A DNA stretch of 64,000 nt from Yokenella regensburgei ATCC 49455 (GCF_000735455.1 NZ_JMPS01000067.1:1-64000), one strand, 5' to 3'. Positions 34,532-44,240 are shown, numbered from the stretch's first letter. Numbers and translations: made by a program. Notes: a model not told the origin generated them from the sequence alone.

Positions 34532-34542
34532 TCCTGATAACC

Positions 34543-34572
34543 ACCAGGTGGTCATCGCGCCACCTGGTTCCT
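34543..34572 (+). terminator. Probable terminator of dacD
   Basis: ACCAGGTGG (34543-34551) and CCACCTGGT (34560-34568) make a 9-bp stem followed by a weak pyrimidine run. Confidence 0.6.
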
Positions 34573-34637
34573 TCCCGCGGTTCTCAATTCTGTGAAATAT
34601 CGCACATACTTCTGCTCAGACCCTGGCTACATTTTAT

Positions 34638-34653
34638 ATGTATATTTATCCAG
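34638..34653 (+). promoter_or_regulatory. LexA (SOS) box of sbmC
   Basis: ATGTATATTTATCCAG matches the CTGT-N8-ACAG SOS box, with the left arm reading ATGT and the right arm CCAG. It lies 24 bases before sbmC. In E. coli sbmC is induced by DNA damage through LexA, so the site is expected to be functional. Confidence 0.75.
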
Positions 34654-34677
34654 TATCTCAACATGGGTGGAGGCACA

Positions 34678-35151
34678 ATGAACTACAGCATCAGAGAACA
34701 TGACAAGCGTACGATCGCCGGTTTTCACATGGTTGGCCCCTGGGAAGAGAAGGTCAAAGAGGGGTTTGAACAGCTGATGAAATGGGTGGATGGCAGGCAG
34801 ATCCCGGCGCTCGAGTGGCTGGCGGTGTATTACGATAACCCTGAAGTCGTTCCGGCAGAAAAGCTGCGCTGCGCCACCGTTGTGGCGGTGCATGAAGATT
34901 TCGTTATTCCTGCGAACAGCGAAGGCGTGATCAAAACCGAAGTGGAAGGGGGAGAGTACGCCGTGGCGAAAGCGCGGGTCACTAACTTTGATTTCTCCAC
35001 CCCGTGGTACCAGTTCTTCGAAAGCCTGCTGAAAGACGAAGACTGGCAGTGCGCGCCGAAACCCTGCTTTGAAGTGTACCTGAACGACGGCAACCAGGAT
35101 GGCTTCTGGGACATTGAAATGTACGTCGCCGTAGAGCGCAAGGCCGGGTAG
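34678..35151 (+). CDS. sbmC: DNA gyrase inhibitor SbmC (GyrI)
   Basis: The 157-residue protein is a GyrI-like small-molecule-binding domain of the SOUL/GyrI fold. It protects DNA gyrase against toxins such as microcin B17 and CcdB and partly inhibits supercoiling. It begins [11 protein letters not shown] and includes '[20 protein letters not shown]', typical of the family. ATG 34678 follows GGTGGAGG; the in-frame start at 34663 would cover that site. The LexA box upstream fits SOS regulation. Confidence 0.95.
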   Translation: MNYSIREHDKRTIAGFHMVGPWEEKVKEGFEQLMKWVDGRQIPALEWLAVYYDNPEVVPAEKLRCATVVAVHEDFVIPANSEGVIKTEVEGGEYAVAKARVTNFDFSTPWYQFFESLLKDEDWQCAPKPCFEVYLNDGNQDGFWDIEMYVAVERKAG

Positions 35152-35255
35152 CATTTTTTTGACCCTGCAATGGGCAAGGTTTTTGGCAGTCATGTGATGC
35201 GTTCAGCAGAAAACCCGTTACAATTGTGCTTTCTACAGCTTGCCGGAGTGCGGGT

Positions 35256-36314
35256 GTGCGTGCTGACAAATCCCTGAGTCCTTTTGAGATTCGGCTATAC
35301 CGCCATTACCGTGTGGTTCACGGGGTGCGGATAGCCCTGGCGTTTATACTGACCTTTCTTCTTGTCCGCTGGTTCGATATCCCGGAAGGCACCTGGCCGC
35401 TCATTACCCTGGTGGTGGTGATGGGGCCTATCTCCTTCTGGGGCAACGTGGTGCCGCGTGCGTTCGAACGCATTGGCGGCACCATCCTCGGCTCCGCGCT
35501 GGGCCTGGTGGCGCTGAAGCTGGAGCTGATGTCTTTACCGCTGATGCTTATCTGGTGCGCCGCCGCCATGTTCCTCTGCGGCTGGCTGGCGCTCGGGAAG
35601 AAGCCCTATCAGGCGTTGCTTATCGGTATCACCCTCGCGGTAGTGGTCGGCGCACCGCCGGGGGATTTAACCACCGCGCTGTGGCGAAGCGGTGACGTTA
35701 TCTTCGGCTCGCTGCTGGCCATGCTGTTCACCGGGGTCTTTCCGCAGCGAGCGTTTCTGCACTGGCGCATTCAGATGGCGAGCTTCGTCACCCAGTACAA
35801 CCGCCTCTATCAGGCGAGCGTGTCGCCCAACCTGGTCGAGCGCCCGCGTATCGACAAACACCTGCAGAAAATGCTCGGTGAAGTGGTGAAGATGCGCGGC
35901 TTTATTACGCCCGCCAGCAAAGAAACGCATATCCAGAAGGCCATTTTCGAAGGCATTCAGACCGTCAGCCGTAACCTGGTGTGTATGCTCGAGCTGCAAA
36001 TCAACGCCCACTGGGCCTCGCGCGCCAGCCACTTCGTGATGCTGAACGCCCACACGCTGCGCGACACGCAGCAGATGACTCAGCAAACCCTACTGACCAT
36101 CGCTCATGCGCTGTACGAGGGCAACCCGCAGCCGATCCTTGCGAATACCGAAAAACTTAACGACATCGTCGCCGAGCTGCGCCAACTGATGCAGGAGTAC
36201 CAGGGAGAGAAACTGTCGGAGACGCCCATTCACGGCTACGTGTGGCTCAGCATGGAGCTGGCACGCCAGCTTGAGCTGCTGTCGCATCTGATTTGCCGGG
36301 CATTGCGCAAATAA
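35256..36314 (+). CDS. yeeA: YeeA, FUSC-family inner membrane protein
   Basis: The 352-residue protein equals E. coli YeeA. It has about six N-terminal membrane helices (residues 25-165) with the FUSC-type segment 'MGPISFWGNVVPRAFERIGG', then a cytoplasmic helical domain. Relatives include AaeB-like efflux proteins, but the substrate of YeeA is unknown. GTG 35256 was chosen because it follows GGAGTGCGG and gives the conserved VRADKSLSPFEIR start. Confidence 0.9.
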   Translation: MRADKSLSPFEIRLYRHYRVVHGVRIALAFILTFLLVRWFDIPEGTWPLITLVVVMGPISFWGNVVPRAFERIGGTILGSALGLVALKLELMSLPLMLIWCAAAMFLCGWLALGKKPYQALLIGITLAVVVGAPPGDLTTALWRSGDVIFGSLLAMLFTGVFPQRAFLHWRIQMASFVTQYNRLYQASVSPNLVERPRIDKHLQKMLGEVVKMRGFITPASKETHIQKAIFEGIQTVSRNLVCMLELQINAHWASRASHFVMLNAHTLRDTQQMTQQTLLTIAHALYEGNPQPILANTEKLNDIVAELRQLMQEYQGEKLSETPIHGYVWLSMELARQLELLSHLICRALRK

Positions 36315-36479
36315 AAGACTAATGAGCTGGCTTTTACGCCAGGTTGTTTCGATTCAGCAGCATTTAGGGTTATGATGGGCCCAAAGCAAAAACCATTGTC
36401 ATCAGCGATTGCTATGCGTAATGTAGCCCGATAGCAGCCGCTTTAACGAATCCGAAGCTCAAAAATCAGGGGTGTAAAA

Positions 36480-36800
36480 ATGGAAACAACTAAGCCGTCG
36501 TTCCAGGACGTACTGGAGTTTGTTCGTCTGTTCCGCCGCAAAAACAAGCTGCAGCGTGAAATTCAGGACGTTGAGAAAAAGATCCGTGACAACCAGAAAC
36601 GCGTTCTGCTGCTCGACAACCTGAGTGATTACATCAAGCCGGGCATGAGCGTTGAAGCCATTCAGGGCATCATCGCCAGCATGAAGACCGACTACGAAGA
36701 CCGCGTTGATGACTACATCATCAAAAACGCCGAGCTCTCCAAAGAGCGTCGCGACATCTCTAAAAAGCTGAAAGTGATGGGCGAAAACAAAGCTGAATAA
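36480..36800 (+). CDS. tmaR: PTS system regulator TmaR (YeeX)
   Basis: This 106-residue, highly charged helical (coiled-coil) protein is nearly identical to E. coli YeeX, except for a shorter C-terminus. TmaR forms polar clusters that recruit enzyme I of the PTS and so tune sugar uptake. The Tyr equivalent to the phosphorylated Tyr72 is kept in 'KTDYEDRV'. ATG 36480 follows AGGGGTGTAAAA. A terminator follows the stop. Confidence 0.95.
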   Translation: METTKPSFQDVLEFVRLFRRKNKLQREIQDVEKKIRDNQKRVLLLDNLSDYIKPGMSVEAIQGIIASMKTDYEDRVDDYIIKNAELSKERRDISKKLKVMGENKAE

Positions 36801-36810
36801 TGCATGACGG

Positions 36811-36843
36811 CGGTGAGAGTCTCCCTCTCACCGTTTTCTTTTT
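36811..36843 (+). terminator. Terminator of tmaR
   Basis: CGGTGAGAG (36811-36819) and CTCTCACCG (36825-36833) form a 9-bp stem followed by a T-rich run. Confidence 0.9.
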
Positions 36844-36949
36844 TCTTGTTACCTTTCTTGTCAAAATCCTGCACAAATCATAGGAATACCGTTTCCGCTT
36901 ATTTATCATAGCGCTCATTCATGCGCTTTCGATTCGGTGGGTCAATACG

Positions 36950-38473
36950 GTGAAACAAAAACCACAGGTGTTATCCGTCATGCTGCAGGGCACGGCATCG
37001 GATGTCGGAAAAAGCGTTCTGGTCGCCGGGCTTTGCCGGATCTTTCACCAGGACGGTCTCAAATCAGCTCCTTTCAAATCACAAAACATGGCGCTCAACT
37101 CCGGCATTACCGATGACGGAAAAGAGATGGGCCGTGCACAAATCTTTCAGGCTGAAGCGGCGGGTATTCGCCCCGACGTGCGGATGAACCCTATTTTGCT
37201 GAAACCAACCACCGACCGTCAGGCGCAGGTGGTTCTGATGGGCGAAGTGGCACAGTCGATGGACGCGGTCAGCTACCATCACTACAAACCGCAGCTGCGT
37301 GAAACGATCCTCGGCGCATGGCGCAGCCTGGCGGAAGCGTTTGACGTGCTGGTGCTGGAAGGCGCGGGCAGCCCGGCGGAAATCAACCTGCGCGATCGCG
37401 ATATCGTCAATATGGGCATGGCGGAGATGGCCGAATGCCCGGTTATTCTGGTCGCTGACATCGATAAGGGCGGGGTGTTTGCCTCGATTTACGGCACCCT
37501 GGCGCTGCTGCAGGAGAGCGAGCGCTGGCGGGTGAAGGGCGTCATCATCAACAAATTCCGCGGTGACGTGTCGCTGCTGCAGTCGGGCCTTGAGCAGATT
37601 GAATCGCTCACCGGTGTCCCGGTGCTGGGGGTCATGCCGTGGCTTAACGTCGATCTCGAAGAAGAGGACGGCGTGGCGCTGCAGTATCGCCGGGCGCGGC
37701 TGTCGCCGGAGGCCTCGGTGAATATCGCGGTGGTTGAATTCCCGCATATCGCCAACTTCACCGATTTCAACCCGCTCAGCGCCCAGCCGGGCGTTAACGT
37801 TCACTACGTGCGCCACCCGGAGGCGCTGGCGGACTGCGACCTGATTATCCTGCCCGGCAGTAAAAACACGCTCGGCGATCTCGACTGGCTGCGTCAGACG
37901 GCGATGGCGCAGGCGGTGCTGGAAGCGCACCGCTGCGGCGTGCCGGTGATCGGCGTTTGCGGCGGCTATCAGATGATGGGTGATGTGATTTTCGATGAAA
38001 TAGAGTCCGGGATGGGGCGCCAGTCCGGGCTTGGGCTGCTCAATGCCACCACCCGCTTTGAAGCGGTGAAAACGACGGTGCAGACCACCGTTCAGCTCAG
38101 CGAAAACCTGCCGGGCTGGCTGGCGCCGCTGTCAGGACTTTCCCTGAACGGCTATGAAATTCACATGGGGCAAACCACTCTTCAGCCGGGCTGCCAGAAG
38201 GCGATGCAGTACGACACCGCGCTCGGGGCGGTGGACGACAGCGGGCTGGCATTCGGCACCTATCTGCACGGCCTTTTTGACAACGACGCCTTTACCGGCG
38301 GGGTGGTCAACAGCCTGCGCGCCCGCAAAGGTCTGCCACAGCAGACGGTGGTGCAGAGCTATGCCGATTATAAAGCACAGCAATTTGATGTGCTGGCGGC
38401 GGGAATGCGCGAGAATATCGATATTCAGCGAATCTATCAGATAATGCGCGAACATCAGGAACCCACAGCATGA
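36950..38473 (+). CDS. cbiP: Adenosylcobyric acid synthase (glutamine-hydrolysing)
   Basis: The 507-residue enzyme amidates four carboxylates of adenosylcobyrinic acid diamide during B12 synthesis. The N-terminal dethiobiotin-synthetase-like domain has an ATP site '[15 protein letters not shown]'. The C-terminal glutaminase domain has the nucleophile Cys in '[10 protein letters not shown]' and a catalytic His in 'YLHGLFDN'. The start is GTG 36950, preceded by GGTGGG. It overlaps cobU by four bases. No cobalamin riboswitch is evident in the 149-base upstream gap. Confidence 0.95.
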   Translation: MKQKPQVLSVMLQGTASDVGKSVLVAGLCRIFHQDGLKSAPFKSQNMALNSGITDDGKEMGRAQIFQAEAAGIRPDVRMNPILLKPTTDRQAQVVLMGEVAQSMDAVSYHHYKPQLRETILGAWRSLAEAFDVLVLEGAGSPAEINLRDRDIVNMGMAEMAECPVILVADIDKGGVFASIYGTLALLQESERWRVKGVIINKFRGDVSLLQSGLEQIESLTGVPVLGVMPWLNVDLEEEDGVALQYRRARLSPEASVNIAVVEFPHIANFTDFNPLSAQPGVNVHYVRHPEALADCDLIILPGSKNTLGDLDWLRQTAMAQAVLEAHRCGVPVIGVCGGYQMMGDVIFDEIESGMGRQSGLGLLNATTRFEAVKTTVQTTVQLSENLPGWLAPLSGLSLNGYEIHMGQTTLQPGCQKAMQYDTALGAVDDSGLAFGTYLHGLFDNDAFTGGVVNSLRARKGLPQQTVVQSYADYKAQQFDVLAAGMRENIDIQRIYQIMREHQEPTA

Positions 38474-39012
38474 TCCTTATAACCGGCGGAGCGCGCAGCG
38501 GCAAAAGCCAGCACGCGGAATCGCTGCTGCATGACGCACGAGAAGTGATCTACATCGCCACCTCGCAGATTTACGATGATGAAATGGCGCAGCGGGTGGA
38601 GCATCACCGCGAGCGCCGCCCGGCGCACTGGCACACCGAAGAGCGCTGGCAGCACCTCGATACGATTATCACCCCACAGCGCTCTGCGGATGACGCCATC
38701 CTGCTGGAATGCGTCACCACGCTTATCACTAATATTCTGTTTGCCGAAGGCGGCGACGGCGATCCGCAGCACTGGGATTATGACGCCCTGGAGAAAGCCG
38801 TGGGGAATGAAATAGACACGCTTATCGCGCTGTGCCGGCAGTGTCCGGCGCAGGTGGTGCTGGTGACGAATGAAGTGGGAATGGGCATTGTGCCGGAGAA
38901 TCGCCTGGCGCGGCATTTTCGCGATATCGCCGGGCGGATGAATCAAAAACTGGCGCAGGCGGCAGACGACGTCTGGCTGGTGGTATCAGGACTGGGAGTC
39001 AAAATAAAATGA
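38470..39012 (+). CDS. cobU: Adenosylcobinamide kinase / guanylyltransferase
   Basis: The 180-residue protein phosphorylates adenosylcobinamide and transfers GMP to give AdoCbi-GDP. The P-loop '[14 protein letters not shown]' is at the N-terminus, and '[17 protein letters not shown]' is the conserved C-terminal motif. It is coupled by overlap to cbiP and cobS. Confidence 0.96.
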   Translation: MILITGGARSGKSQHAESLLHDAREVIYIATSQIYDDEMAQRVEHHRERRPAHWHTEERWQHLDTIITPQRSADDAILLECVTTLITNILFAEGGDGDPQHWDYDALEKAVGNEIDTLIALCRQCPAQVVLVTNEVGMGIVPENRLARHFRDIAGRMNQKLAQAADDVWLVVSGLGVKIK

Positions 39013-39749
39013 ACAGGGTTTTCTTCGCCATGTTGTCCTTTATGAGCCGTCTGCCGGTGCCACAGCGCTGGTCGCAGGGGCTGGACACGCCGGATTACGT
39101 GCGTGGTATCGTCACCTTTCCGGTTATCGGCCTGCTGCTGGGCGGCCTGAGTGGGGTGGTGTTTGTGCTGCTGAACCACTGGTGCGGCACCCCGCTGGCG
39201 GCGCTGTTTGCCGTGCTGGCGCTGGCGCTGCTGACCGGCGGCCTGCACCTCGACGGGCTGGCGGATACCTGCGACGGCGTGTTCTCCGCGCGCCCGCGCG
39301 AGCGGATGCTTGAAATTATGCGCGACAGCCGCCTTGGCACCCACGGCGGGCTGGCGCTGGTGTTTGTCCTGCTGGCGAAAGTGCTGGTGGTAAGCGAGCT
39401 TGCCCTGCGCGGCGAGAATATGCTGGCGGCGCTGGCGGCGGCCTGTGCCTGCGGGCGCGGCATGTCGGTACTTCTGATGTACGGCCAGCGTTATGCCCGG
39501 GAAGAGGGCATGGGCAACCTGTTCATCAACAAAATCAGCTTTAAACAGACGGCCATCACGCTGGCCCTTGCCGCCGTTGTCGTCATCGCGCTGCTGGGGA
39601 TTAACGGTCTGACCGCGCTGTTGTTCACCTTCGTGGTGGTCTGGCTGTTCGGCCAGTGGCTCAAACGTATTCTGGGCGGACAAACGGGCGATACTCTCGG
39701 TGCAGCCATCGAAGTGGGTGAAATCGTTTTCCTGCTGGCGCTGCTCTAA
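39009..39749 (+). CDS. cobS: Adenosylcobinamide-GDP ribazoletransferase (cobalamin 5'-phosphate synthase)
   Basis: This 246-residue polytopic inner-membrane protein joins AdoCbi-GDP and alpha-ribazole-phosphate. The metal and substrate motif '[18 protein letters not shown]' with the following 'DSRLGTHG' is intact. Hydrophobic segments cover most of the rest. It overlaps cobU and ends 15 bases before cobT. Confidence 0.95.
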   Translation: MNRVFFAMLSFMSRLPVPQRWSQGLDTPDYVRGIVTFPVIGLLLGGLSGVVFVLLNHWCGTPLAALFAVLALALLTGGLHLDGLADTCDGVFSARPRERMLEIMRDSRLGTHGGLALVFVLLAKVLVVSELALRGENMLAALAAACACGRGMSVLLMYGQRYAREEGMGNLFINKISFKQTAITLALAAVVVIALLGINGLTALLFTFVVVWLFGQWLKRILGGQTGDTLGAAIEVGEIVFLLALL

Positions 39750-39764
39750 CAAAGGATCCTGTCG

Positions 39765-40820
39765 ATGCAAGATTTGCACACCTTACTGAACTCGATACCC
39801 ACTCCGGACCATGACGCCATGGCTCGCGCGCAGCAGCATATTGATGGCCTGCTGAAGCCCCCCGGCAGCCTTGGGCGGCTGGAGTCGCTGGCGGTACAGC
39901 TGGCGGGAATGCCGGGGCTTGGCGGCAAACCGCAGGTTGATAACAAGGCCATTCTGGTGATGTGCGCCGACCACGGCGTGTGGGATGAAGGCGTTGCCAT
40001 TTCACCACAGGTGGTCACGGCTATTCAGACCGCCAACATGCTGCGACACAGCACCGGCGTGTGCGTACTGGCGGCCCAGGCGGGCGCAAAGGTGCACGTG
40101 ATTGATGTGGGTATCAACGCCGATCCTATTCCCGGCGTCATCGACATGAAGATGGCACGGGGCTGCGGCAACATCGCCCGCGAACCGGCAATGACCTGCG
40201 AACAGGCGGAGTCTTTGCTGCGTTCTACCATCAACTACACCCGCGACCTGGCCGCCAGCGGCGTCACGCTGTTTGGCGTGGGCGAACTGGGAATGGCGAA
40301 CACCACCCCGGCGGCGGCGGTGGTGAGCGTGCTGACCGACCACGATCCGCAGGAGGTGGTGGGCATTGGCGCCAACCTGCCGCAGAGCCAGATCTCCAAC
40401 AAGGTAGCGGTGGTGCGTCGTGCCATTGCCCACAACCAGCCGAACGCCGCAGATGGCTTTGACGTGCTGGCGAAGGTGGGCGGGTTTGATCTGCTGGGAA
40501 TGACCGGGGTGATGCTGGGTGCCGCCTCCTGCGGCTTGCCGGTGGTGCTTGACGGTTTCCTCTCCTACGCTTCGGCGCTGGCGGCGTGCCGGATCGCTCC
40601 GGCGGTGAAGCCGTACCTCATTCCTTCACATTTTTCTGCCGAGAAGGGCGCGCGTATTGCGCTCAACGCACTGCAGCTTGAGCCATATCTCAACATGGAG
40701 ATGCGCCTTGGCGAAGGGAGCGGGGCGGCGCTGGCGATGCATATCGTCGAGGCCGCCTGCAACATGCACAACAACATGGGCACCCTGGCGGGCAGCAACA
40801 TTGTGCTGCCCACGGCGTAA
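39765..40820 (+). CDS. cobT: Nicotinate-nucleotide--dimethylbenzimidazole phosphoribosyltransferase
   Basis: The 351-residue enzyme makes alpha-ribazole phosphate, the lower ligand precursor of B12. Family segments 'PPGSLGRLE' near residue 30, '[12 protein letters not shown]', '[15 protein letters not shown]' and '[12 protein letters not shown]' (catalytic Glu) are all present. It is the last cob gene. Its stop is three bases from the stop of the convergent binding-protein gene, with no terminator between them. Confidence 0.96.
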   Translation: MQDLHTLLNSIPTPDHDAMARAQQHIDGLLKPPGSLGRLESLAVQLAGMPGLGGKPQVDNKAILVMCADHGVWDEGVAISPQVVTAIQTANMLRHSTGVCVLAAQAGAKVHVIDVGINADPIPGVIDMKMARGCGNIAREPAMTCEQAESLLRSTINYTRDLAASGVTLFGVGELGMANTTPAAAVVSVLTDHDPQEVVGIGANLPQSQISNKVAVVRRAIAHNQPNAADGFDVLAKVGGFDLLGMTGVMLGAASCGLPVVLDGFLSYASALAACRIAPAVKPYLIPSHFSAEKGARIALNALQLEPYLNMEMRLGEGSGAALAMHIVEAACNMHNNMGTLAGSNIVLPTA

Positions 40821-40823
40821 GGG

Positions 40824-41702
40824 TTAGTGGCACCACGCGGTCTGGCGGCTTTTACACTGCGGCCAGACCGGGTAAAACAGCGGCCTGCCGTCCTTCACGC
40901 TGCCGTCATAGTTCAGCAAAAAGCGCTGGGTGTCGGGGCTTAGCAGAAAATCTGCCAGCGCCCGGGCTCCGGCGCTGTTCACCCCCGGATGGCGATGCGG
41001 ATTGGTTTCCATCACGATATACGGGCGGCGCATCGTCGGGTCACCGTCAACGAGGATCTCGATACGCGGATCCGGCGTCCACTTACCCAGCAGCACCGGC
41101 ATCCGCCCGGTGATGATGTAAGCGTGGCGATCAGCAACCTGGCTCAGGATCCCGCGCCCGCCGGGTAAATCGTCTTTCAGCACCCAGTCACCCACCGGTC
41201 TTACCCCGGCGCGGGACCACAGGCTGTGCGCCATTTCGCGCGGCCCGACGCCCTGAAAATCTACCCACGGGCTGCGGCTGGCGGCAATTTTCGCCAGCGC
41301 CTGTGCACCGTCTTTCATCCCGCGAATCCCCGCCGGATCCTCCCTCGGCCCCCAGATAACCAGATCGTTACGCGTCCACGGGCGCATATGTATACCATGG
41401 CCGTTAGCAACCAGATCGGTCGTGATATCGCCGGAGTGCATGGTCAGCAGGTCAACTTTCCCTTCCTCCATCGCCTTCGCCAGTTTTGGCCGCTGGCCTT
41501 TCGCCACCACCTCAATACGGTATTCCGGGTGCTGCTGCTCGAAGCGGGCGCTGAGCGTCTGCCACAGATTCGAGTACATCATCCCACCGATCACCGCCAC
41601 CCGAATGGGTGCAGGCGAAGTCTGCCGGGCGCTGGCAAACGAGGGGATGAGCAGGCTGGTCAGCAGCAGCGCGCCGCAGAGGTGCTTTCGATGATTCAAC
41701 AT
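40824..41702 (-). CDS. Periplasmic substrate-binding protein, TupA-like (predicted tungstate/molybdate binding)
   Basis: The 292-residue protein has a signal peptide of about 25 residues ending 'SFASARQ'. The mature part resembles TupA/PBP-like oxyanion-binding proteins (PF12849): 'EEGKVDLLTMHSGD', 'NDLVIWGPREDPAGI' (the TupA-like hinge segment) and 'ARALADFLLSPDTQRFLL'. No permease or ATPase gene accompanies it. It is the second gene of an operon, 11 bases after a TonB-dependent receptor and under a ModE-like operator, so molybdate or tungstate is the likely ligand. It may feed ModBC or another transporter elsewhere. Family placement is moderately sure; the ligand is inferred. Confidence 0.7.
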   Translation of the reverse strand: MLNHRKHLCGALLLTSLLIPSFASARQTSPAPIRVAVIGGMMYSNLWQTLSARFEQQHPEYRIEVVAKGQRPKLAKAMEEGKVDLLTMHSGDITTDLVANGHGIHMRPWTRNDLVIWGPREDPAGIRGMKDGAQALAKIAASRSPWVDFQGVGPREMAHSLWSRAGVRPVGDWVLKDDLPGGRGILSQVADRHAYIITGRMPVLLGKWTPDPRIEILVDGDPTMRRPYIVMETNPHRHPGVNSAGARALADFLLSPDTQRFLLNYDGSVKDGRPLFYPVWPQCKSRQTAWCH

Positions 41703-41713
41703 GGTCCGTTCCT

Positions 41714-43684
41714 TTAAAAATTCATTTTTAGCTGCAACAGGTACTCGCGGCCGGGGCGCGGGAAGTTCAGCGCCTGGGCATAGTTTTCGTCGAACAGGTT
41801 ATTGACGGTGAACTGCCAGGAGAGCGGCGCCCACGGCGACGGCCCGGAGAGGCTGAGACCCACGAGGGTATAGTTGTCGAGCTTCACTGGCGTCTCACTC
41901 TGGCCCTGGTACTGCACCGAATCCCGGAAGCTCTCCACCCTGACCGAAGCCGAGAGATCCAGCGGCAGACGGGTGTTCAGCGCAAGCCATGCGCTGTGGG
42001 TGGGGCGGCCCTGCAACGCCGAACGGGTGGAGTCATCGCCCTTGTTCTCCGCCTTAAGCCACGCGTAGCCGAGGCTTAAGTCGGTATCTTCAGAGATAAA
42101 ATAGTGAACACCGGGCTCAATGCCCCAGAAGCGGTAATGGTCAAAATTAGTGAAGCGATCGGTCAGCGCTGATTTTTCGATATGGTGATAGACGTCGCTG
42201 ACCCAGGCGCTGAGCCGAAGCTGCACACGGTTTAACAGAGCCTGCTCGACGCCGGCCTCGAAGTAGTGCGAGGTCTCAGGCACCAGCGTACTGTTGCCGT
42301 ACTCGATGTCGTAAAGCTGGCTGAGATCGGGGAAGCGGATGCGCCGCGCGGCGGTAGTGAAGAGGCGCGTGTCGTGCCAGGGATACCAGTAGCCAGTAGC
42401 CTGCGCGGCGTAGTCGGTGCCCCCGGCGCGATCGTTGTGGTATAGCGCGCCGCTGAGCGTCAGGCCAAGGGTATCGTCGGGCTGGAACAGGTATTCCGCC
42501 ACCCAGTCCTGCTGGCCGATACTCTGGCGGTTTTGCTGCGCGTCGCAGTCGTCGCCGTTGCAGCGCCAGCGGTCTTCCGCGAGCGTGATACCGTTGGTGA
42601 GCGTGTGCTGGCGGCTCAGCTGGTTTATCCATTGCAGATTGCTGCCGTAGCTCTCCGTACGGGTGCGTTGCTGGCGATCGGCAGATTTCCCGCGGTACTG
42701 ATTATCGCGGGTTTCGTGGCTGTACCACGCGTAGCCGCGCAGGGTGTTGCTGCCCGTGAGCTGGTGGGAGAAGGTGGTCTGCACATCGTAGTGCTCCAGC
42801 GGCTCGACCCGCATATCGCTCCACGCCGGACCATTACCGCCGCCTGCACTCCCTCCGGCTTTTGCGTTACCTTTTCCGCCACCGCCACCGCCACCGCCAC
42901 CGCCACCGCCACCGCCGCCGCCGCCCAGCTTATCGGGAACGCCCCAGCTGTCGTGGCGATAGTTGAGATTCAGCCCCAGGCGGGTGTCTTCGCTGACCTG
43001 CCAGTTGAGGGAGGTGGCGAGGGCGTGGTTGCGGTTATCGCTGTTGTTGCGCCGCCCGTCGCCCTGCTGCCCGCTGGGGGTAAAATCTGCTGCCATCGGA
43101 AAGCCGTCTTTGCCGTCGTAGGCGTAGCTTGCGGCATAATCCAGCGCCCCGGCGGCTCCGCTGGTGCTGGCGTTTGCGGTGTAGTGCCCGCCGTTGCCCG
43201 CGCCGACCGCGAGTGCGCTGTGCGGTTCGCCATCGCTCTGACGGGTGATGACATTAATCACGCCGCCGAAGCCGCCGGACCCGTACAGCAGCGACCCGGA
43301 GCCGCCTTTGGTGATATCGATGCGTTCAATCAGTCCCACCGGAATCAGCTGCGGATCGAACTGGCTATCCCACGCGCTGTTCTGCGGCACGCCGTTGACC
43401 AGAAAGGTGATATCCCGCGACTTATAGCCACGGATATCAAGCTGCGGAACGCCCTGACCGCCGTAGCGAAGCTGAATGCCCGGCACATGCTGCAGGGCAT
43501 CGACCACCGTCAGGCTACCCTGTTGTTCCATCGTTTCGCAACTCACTGAGACCGAGGACGATGCCTGTTGCTGTGCGTTACGGTTGTCGCCGGTCACCAC
43601 GATGACGTCTTCGACATCCGAAACTGCGGCGAGAGAGAGCGGGGTAAAGAGGTAAAGTGCCAGAGGCGAGAAAGCAGTGCGCAT
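41714..43684 (-). CDS. TonB-dependent outer membrane receptor of unknown substrate (predicted metal-oxyanion uptake)
   Basis: The 656-residue receptor has a signal peptide ('FSPLALYLFTPLSLAAV'), a TonB-box-like 'EDVIVVTGD' and a plug domain ('VVDALQHVPGIQL', 'IERIDITKGGSGSLLYGSGG', 'GVINVITRQ'). A 22-strand-type barrel follows, ending in the expected aromatic residue ('LLQLKMNF'). An unusual run of 17 Gly lies in an extracellular-loop-like region around residue 255. ATG 43684 gives a clean signal peptide; the in-frame start at 43777 adds an implausible leader. The partner binding protein and the ModE-like operator upstream suggest molybdate/tungstate rather than a siderophore. No Fur box was seen. 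Confidence 0.75.
   Translation of the reverse strand: MRTAFSPLALYLFTPLSLAAVSDVEDVIVVTGDNRNAQQQASSSVSVSCETMEQQGSLTVVDALQHVPGIQLRYGGQGVPQLDIRGYKSRDITFLVNGVPQNSAWDSQFDPQLIPVGLIERIDITKGGSGSLLYGSGGFGGVINVITRQSDGEPHSALAVGAGNGGHYTANASTSGAAGALDYAASYAYDGKDGFPMAADFTPSGQQGDGRRNNSDNRNHALATSLNWQVSEDTRLGLNLNYRHDSWGVPDKLGGGGGGGGGGGGGGGGGKGNAKAGGSAGGGNGPAWSDMRVEPLEHYDVQTTFSHQLTGSNTLRGYAWYSHETRDNQYRGKSADRQQRTRTESYGSNLQWINQLSRQHTLTNGITLAEDRWRCNGDDCDAQQNRQSIGQQDWVAEYLFQPDDTLGLTLSGALYHNDRAGGTDYAAQATGYWYPWHDTRLFTTAARRIRFPDLSQLYDIEYGNSTLVPETSHYFEAGVEQALLNRVQLRLSAWVSDVYHHIEKSALTDRFTNFDHYRFWGIEPGVHYFISEDTDLSLGYAWLKAENKGDDSTRSALQGRPTHSAWLALNTRLPLDLSASVRVESFRDSVQYQGQSETPVKLDNYTLVGLSLSGPSPWAPLSWQFTVNNLFDENYAQALNFPRPGREYLLQLKMNF
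42875..42925 (-). repeat. Hexanucleotide/trinucleotide Gly repeat inside the TonB receptor gene
   Basis: Seventeen consecutive Gly codons are encoded here. Most of the tract is GGTGGC repeated six times, with extra GGC codons at one end. Length changes by slippage would add or remove Gly residues without shifting the frame. A further Gly/Ala/Lys-rich stretch follows (to about 42830). Confidence 0.9.
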
Positions 43685-43781
43685 TAAGAAAACCTTTATA
43701 TTTATAGTGTTAGAGTTATGAGGTACAGCGAGCACAGTTAAAGGGAAAACCGTGAACCGTTTTTTGATGAGGGTCATTTCA

Positions 43782-43807
43782 TCGCTATATAACTAAAGAT
43801 ATAGCGA
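43782..43807. promoter_or_regulatory. ModE-like operator upstream of the TonB receptor operon
   Basis: TCGCTATAT (43782-43790) and ATATAGCGA (43799-43807) form a perfect 9-bp inverted repeat around an 8-base spacer, about 98 bases before the receptor start. The E. coli modA operator has the same geometry, CGTTATAT-N8-ACATAACG. The likely function is repression by molybdate-bound ModE. This is recognised by pattern only. Confidence 0.7.
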
Positions 43808-44026
43808 GGTGAGGTGATGATTTTGCGATCTGGGTGGCAGGGGCAAGGGCAGTGGCTTTATGGGAGTGGTATACATATTGATGATTATTTATGGAGTGTC
43901 ATTTCTGGCTTGAATAAATAGTGAGGCTGTTTTCTTAATATGCGATCGCCATTCCGGAACAAGGTATTGTTGCAAACGATTTAGCGGGGTATCTTTTTCC
44001 CGTTCCTGCACAATCAGGAGCCGGGA

Positions 44027-44218
44027 TTGGAACCCTGTGAATTACACTGGCGATACAAGACGCGCTGCGTCTTTTTTTGTGTCGTGCGCTTAGTTGTGCC
44101 AAATTATGGTGGGCTGAGCAGGGGCACCGTCAGGTGCGCTGGTTTCAGTGTAGCCGGTAGTTCCAACCCTGTTCAGTCCGCCACCTACGAGATTGGAACC
44201 TCCTGTGGCGGAATTTAA
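44027..44218 (+). CDS. Small Ash-like phage-satellite leader ORF upstream of symE
   Basis: This 63-codon frame starts at TTG and ends '...PVQSATYEIGTSCGGI'. The tail resembles the short Ash/Icd-type ORFs seen in P4-like satellites and before SymE-like genes in enterobacteria. It overlaps the start region of the symE transcript. The motif GATTGGAACC occurs at its start (44025-44034) and again at its end (44191-44200) just before symE, so the leader is partly duplicated. Whether it is translated is uncertain. Confidence 0.4.
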   Translation: MEPCELHWRYKTRCVFFCVVRLVVPNYGGLSRGTVRCAGFSVAGSSNPVQSATYEIGTSCGGI

Positions 44219-44240
44219 GACCTACACTGGAGATAACCGC

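Noticed and set aside
42875..42925. Gly-codon repeat as a phase-variable on/off switch
   Set aside because: The repeat unit is a multiple of three, so length changes cannot shift the frame; only loop-length variation is possible.
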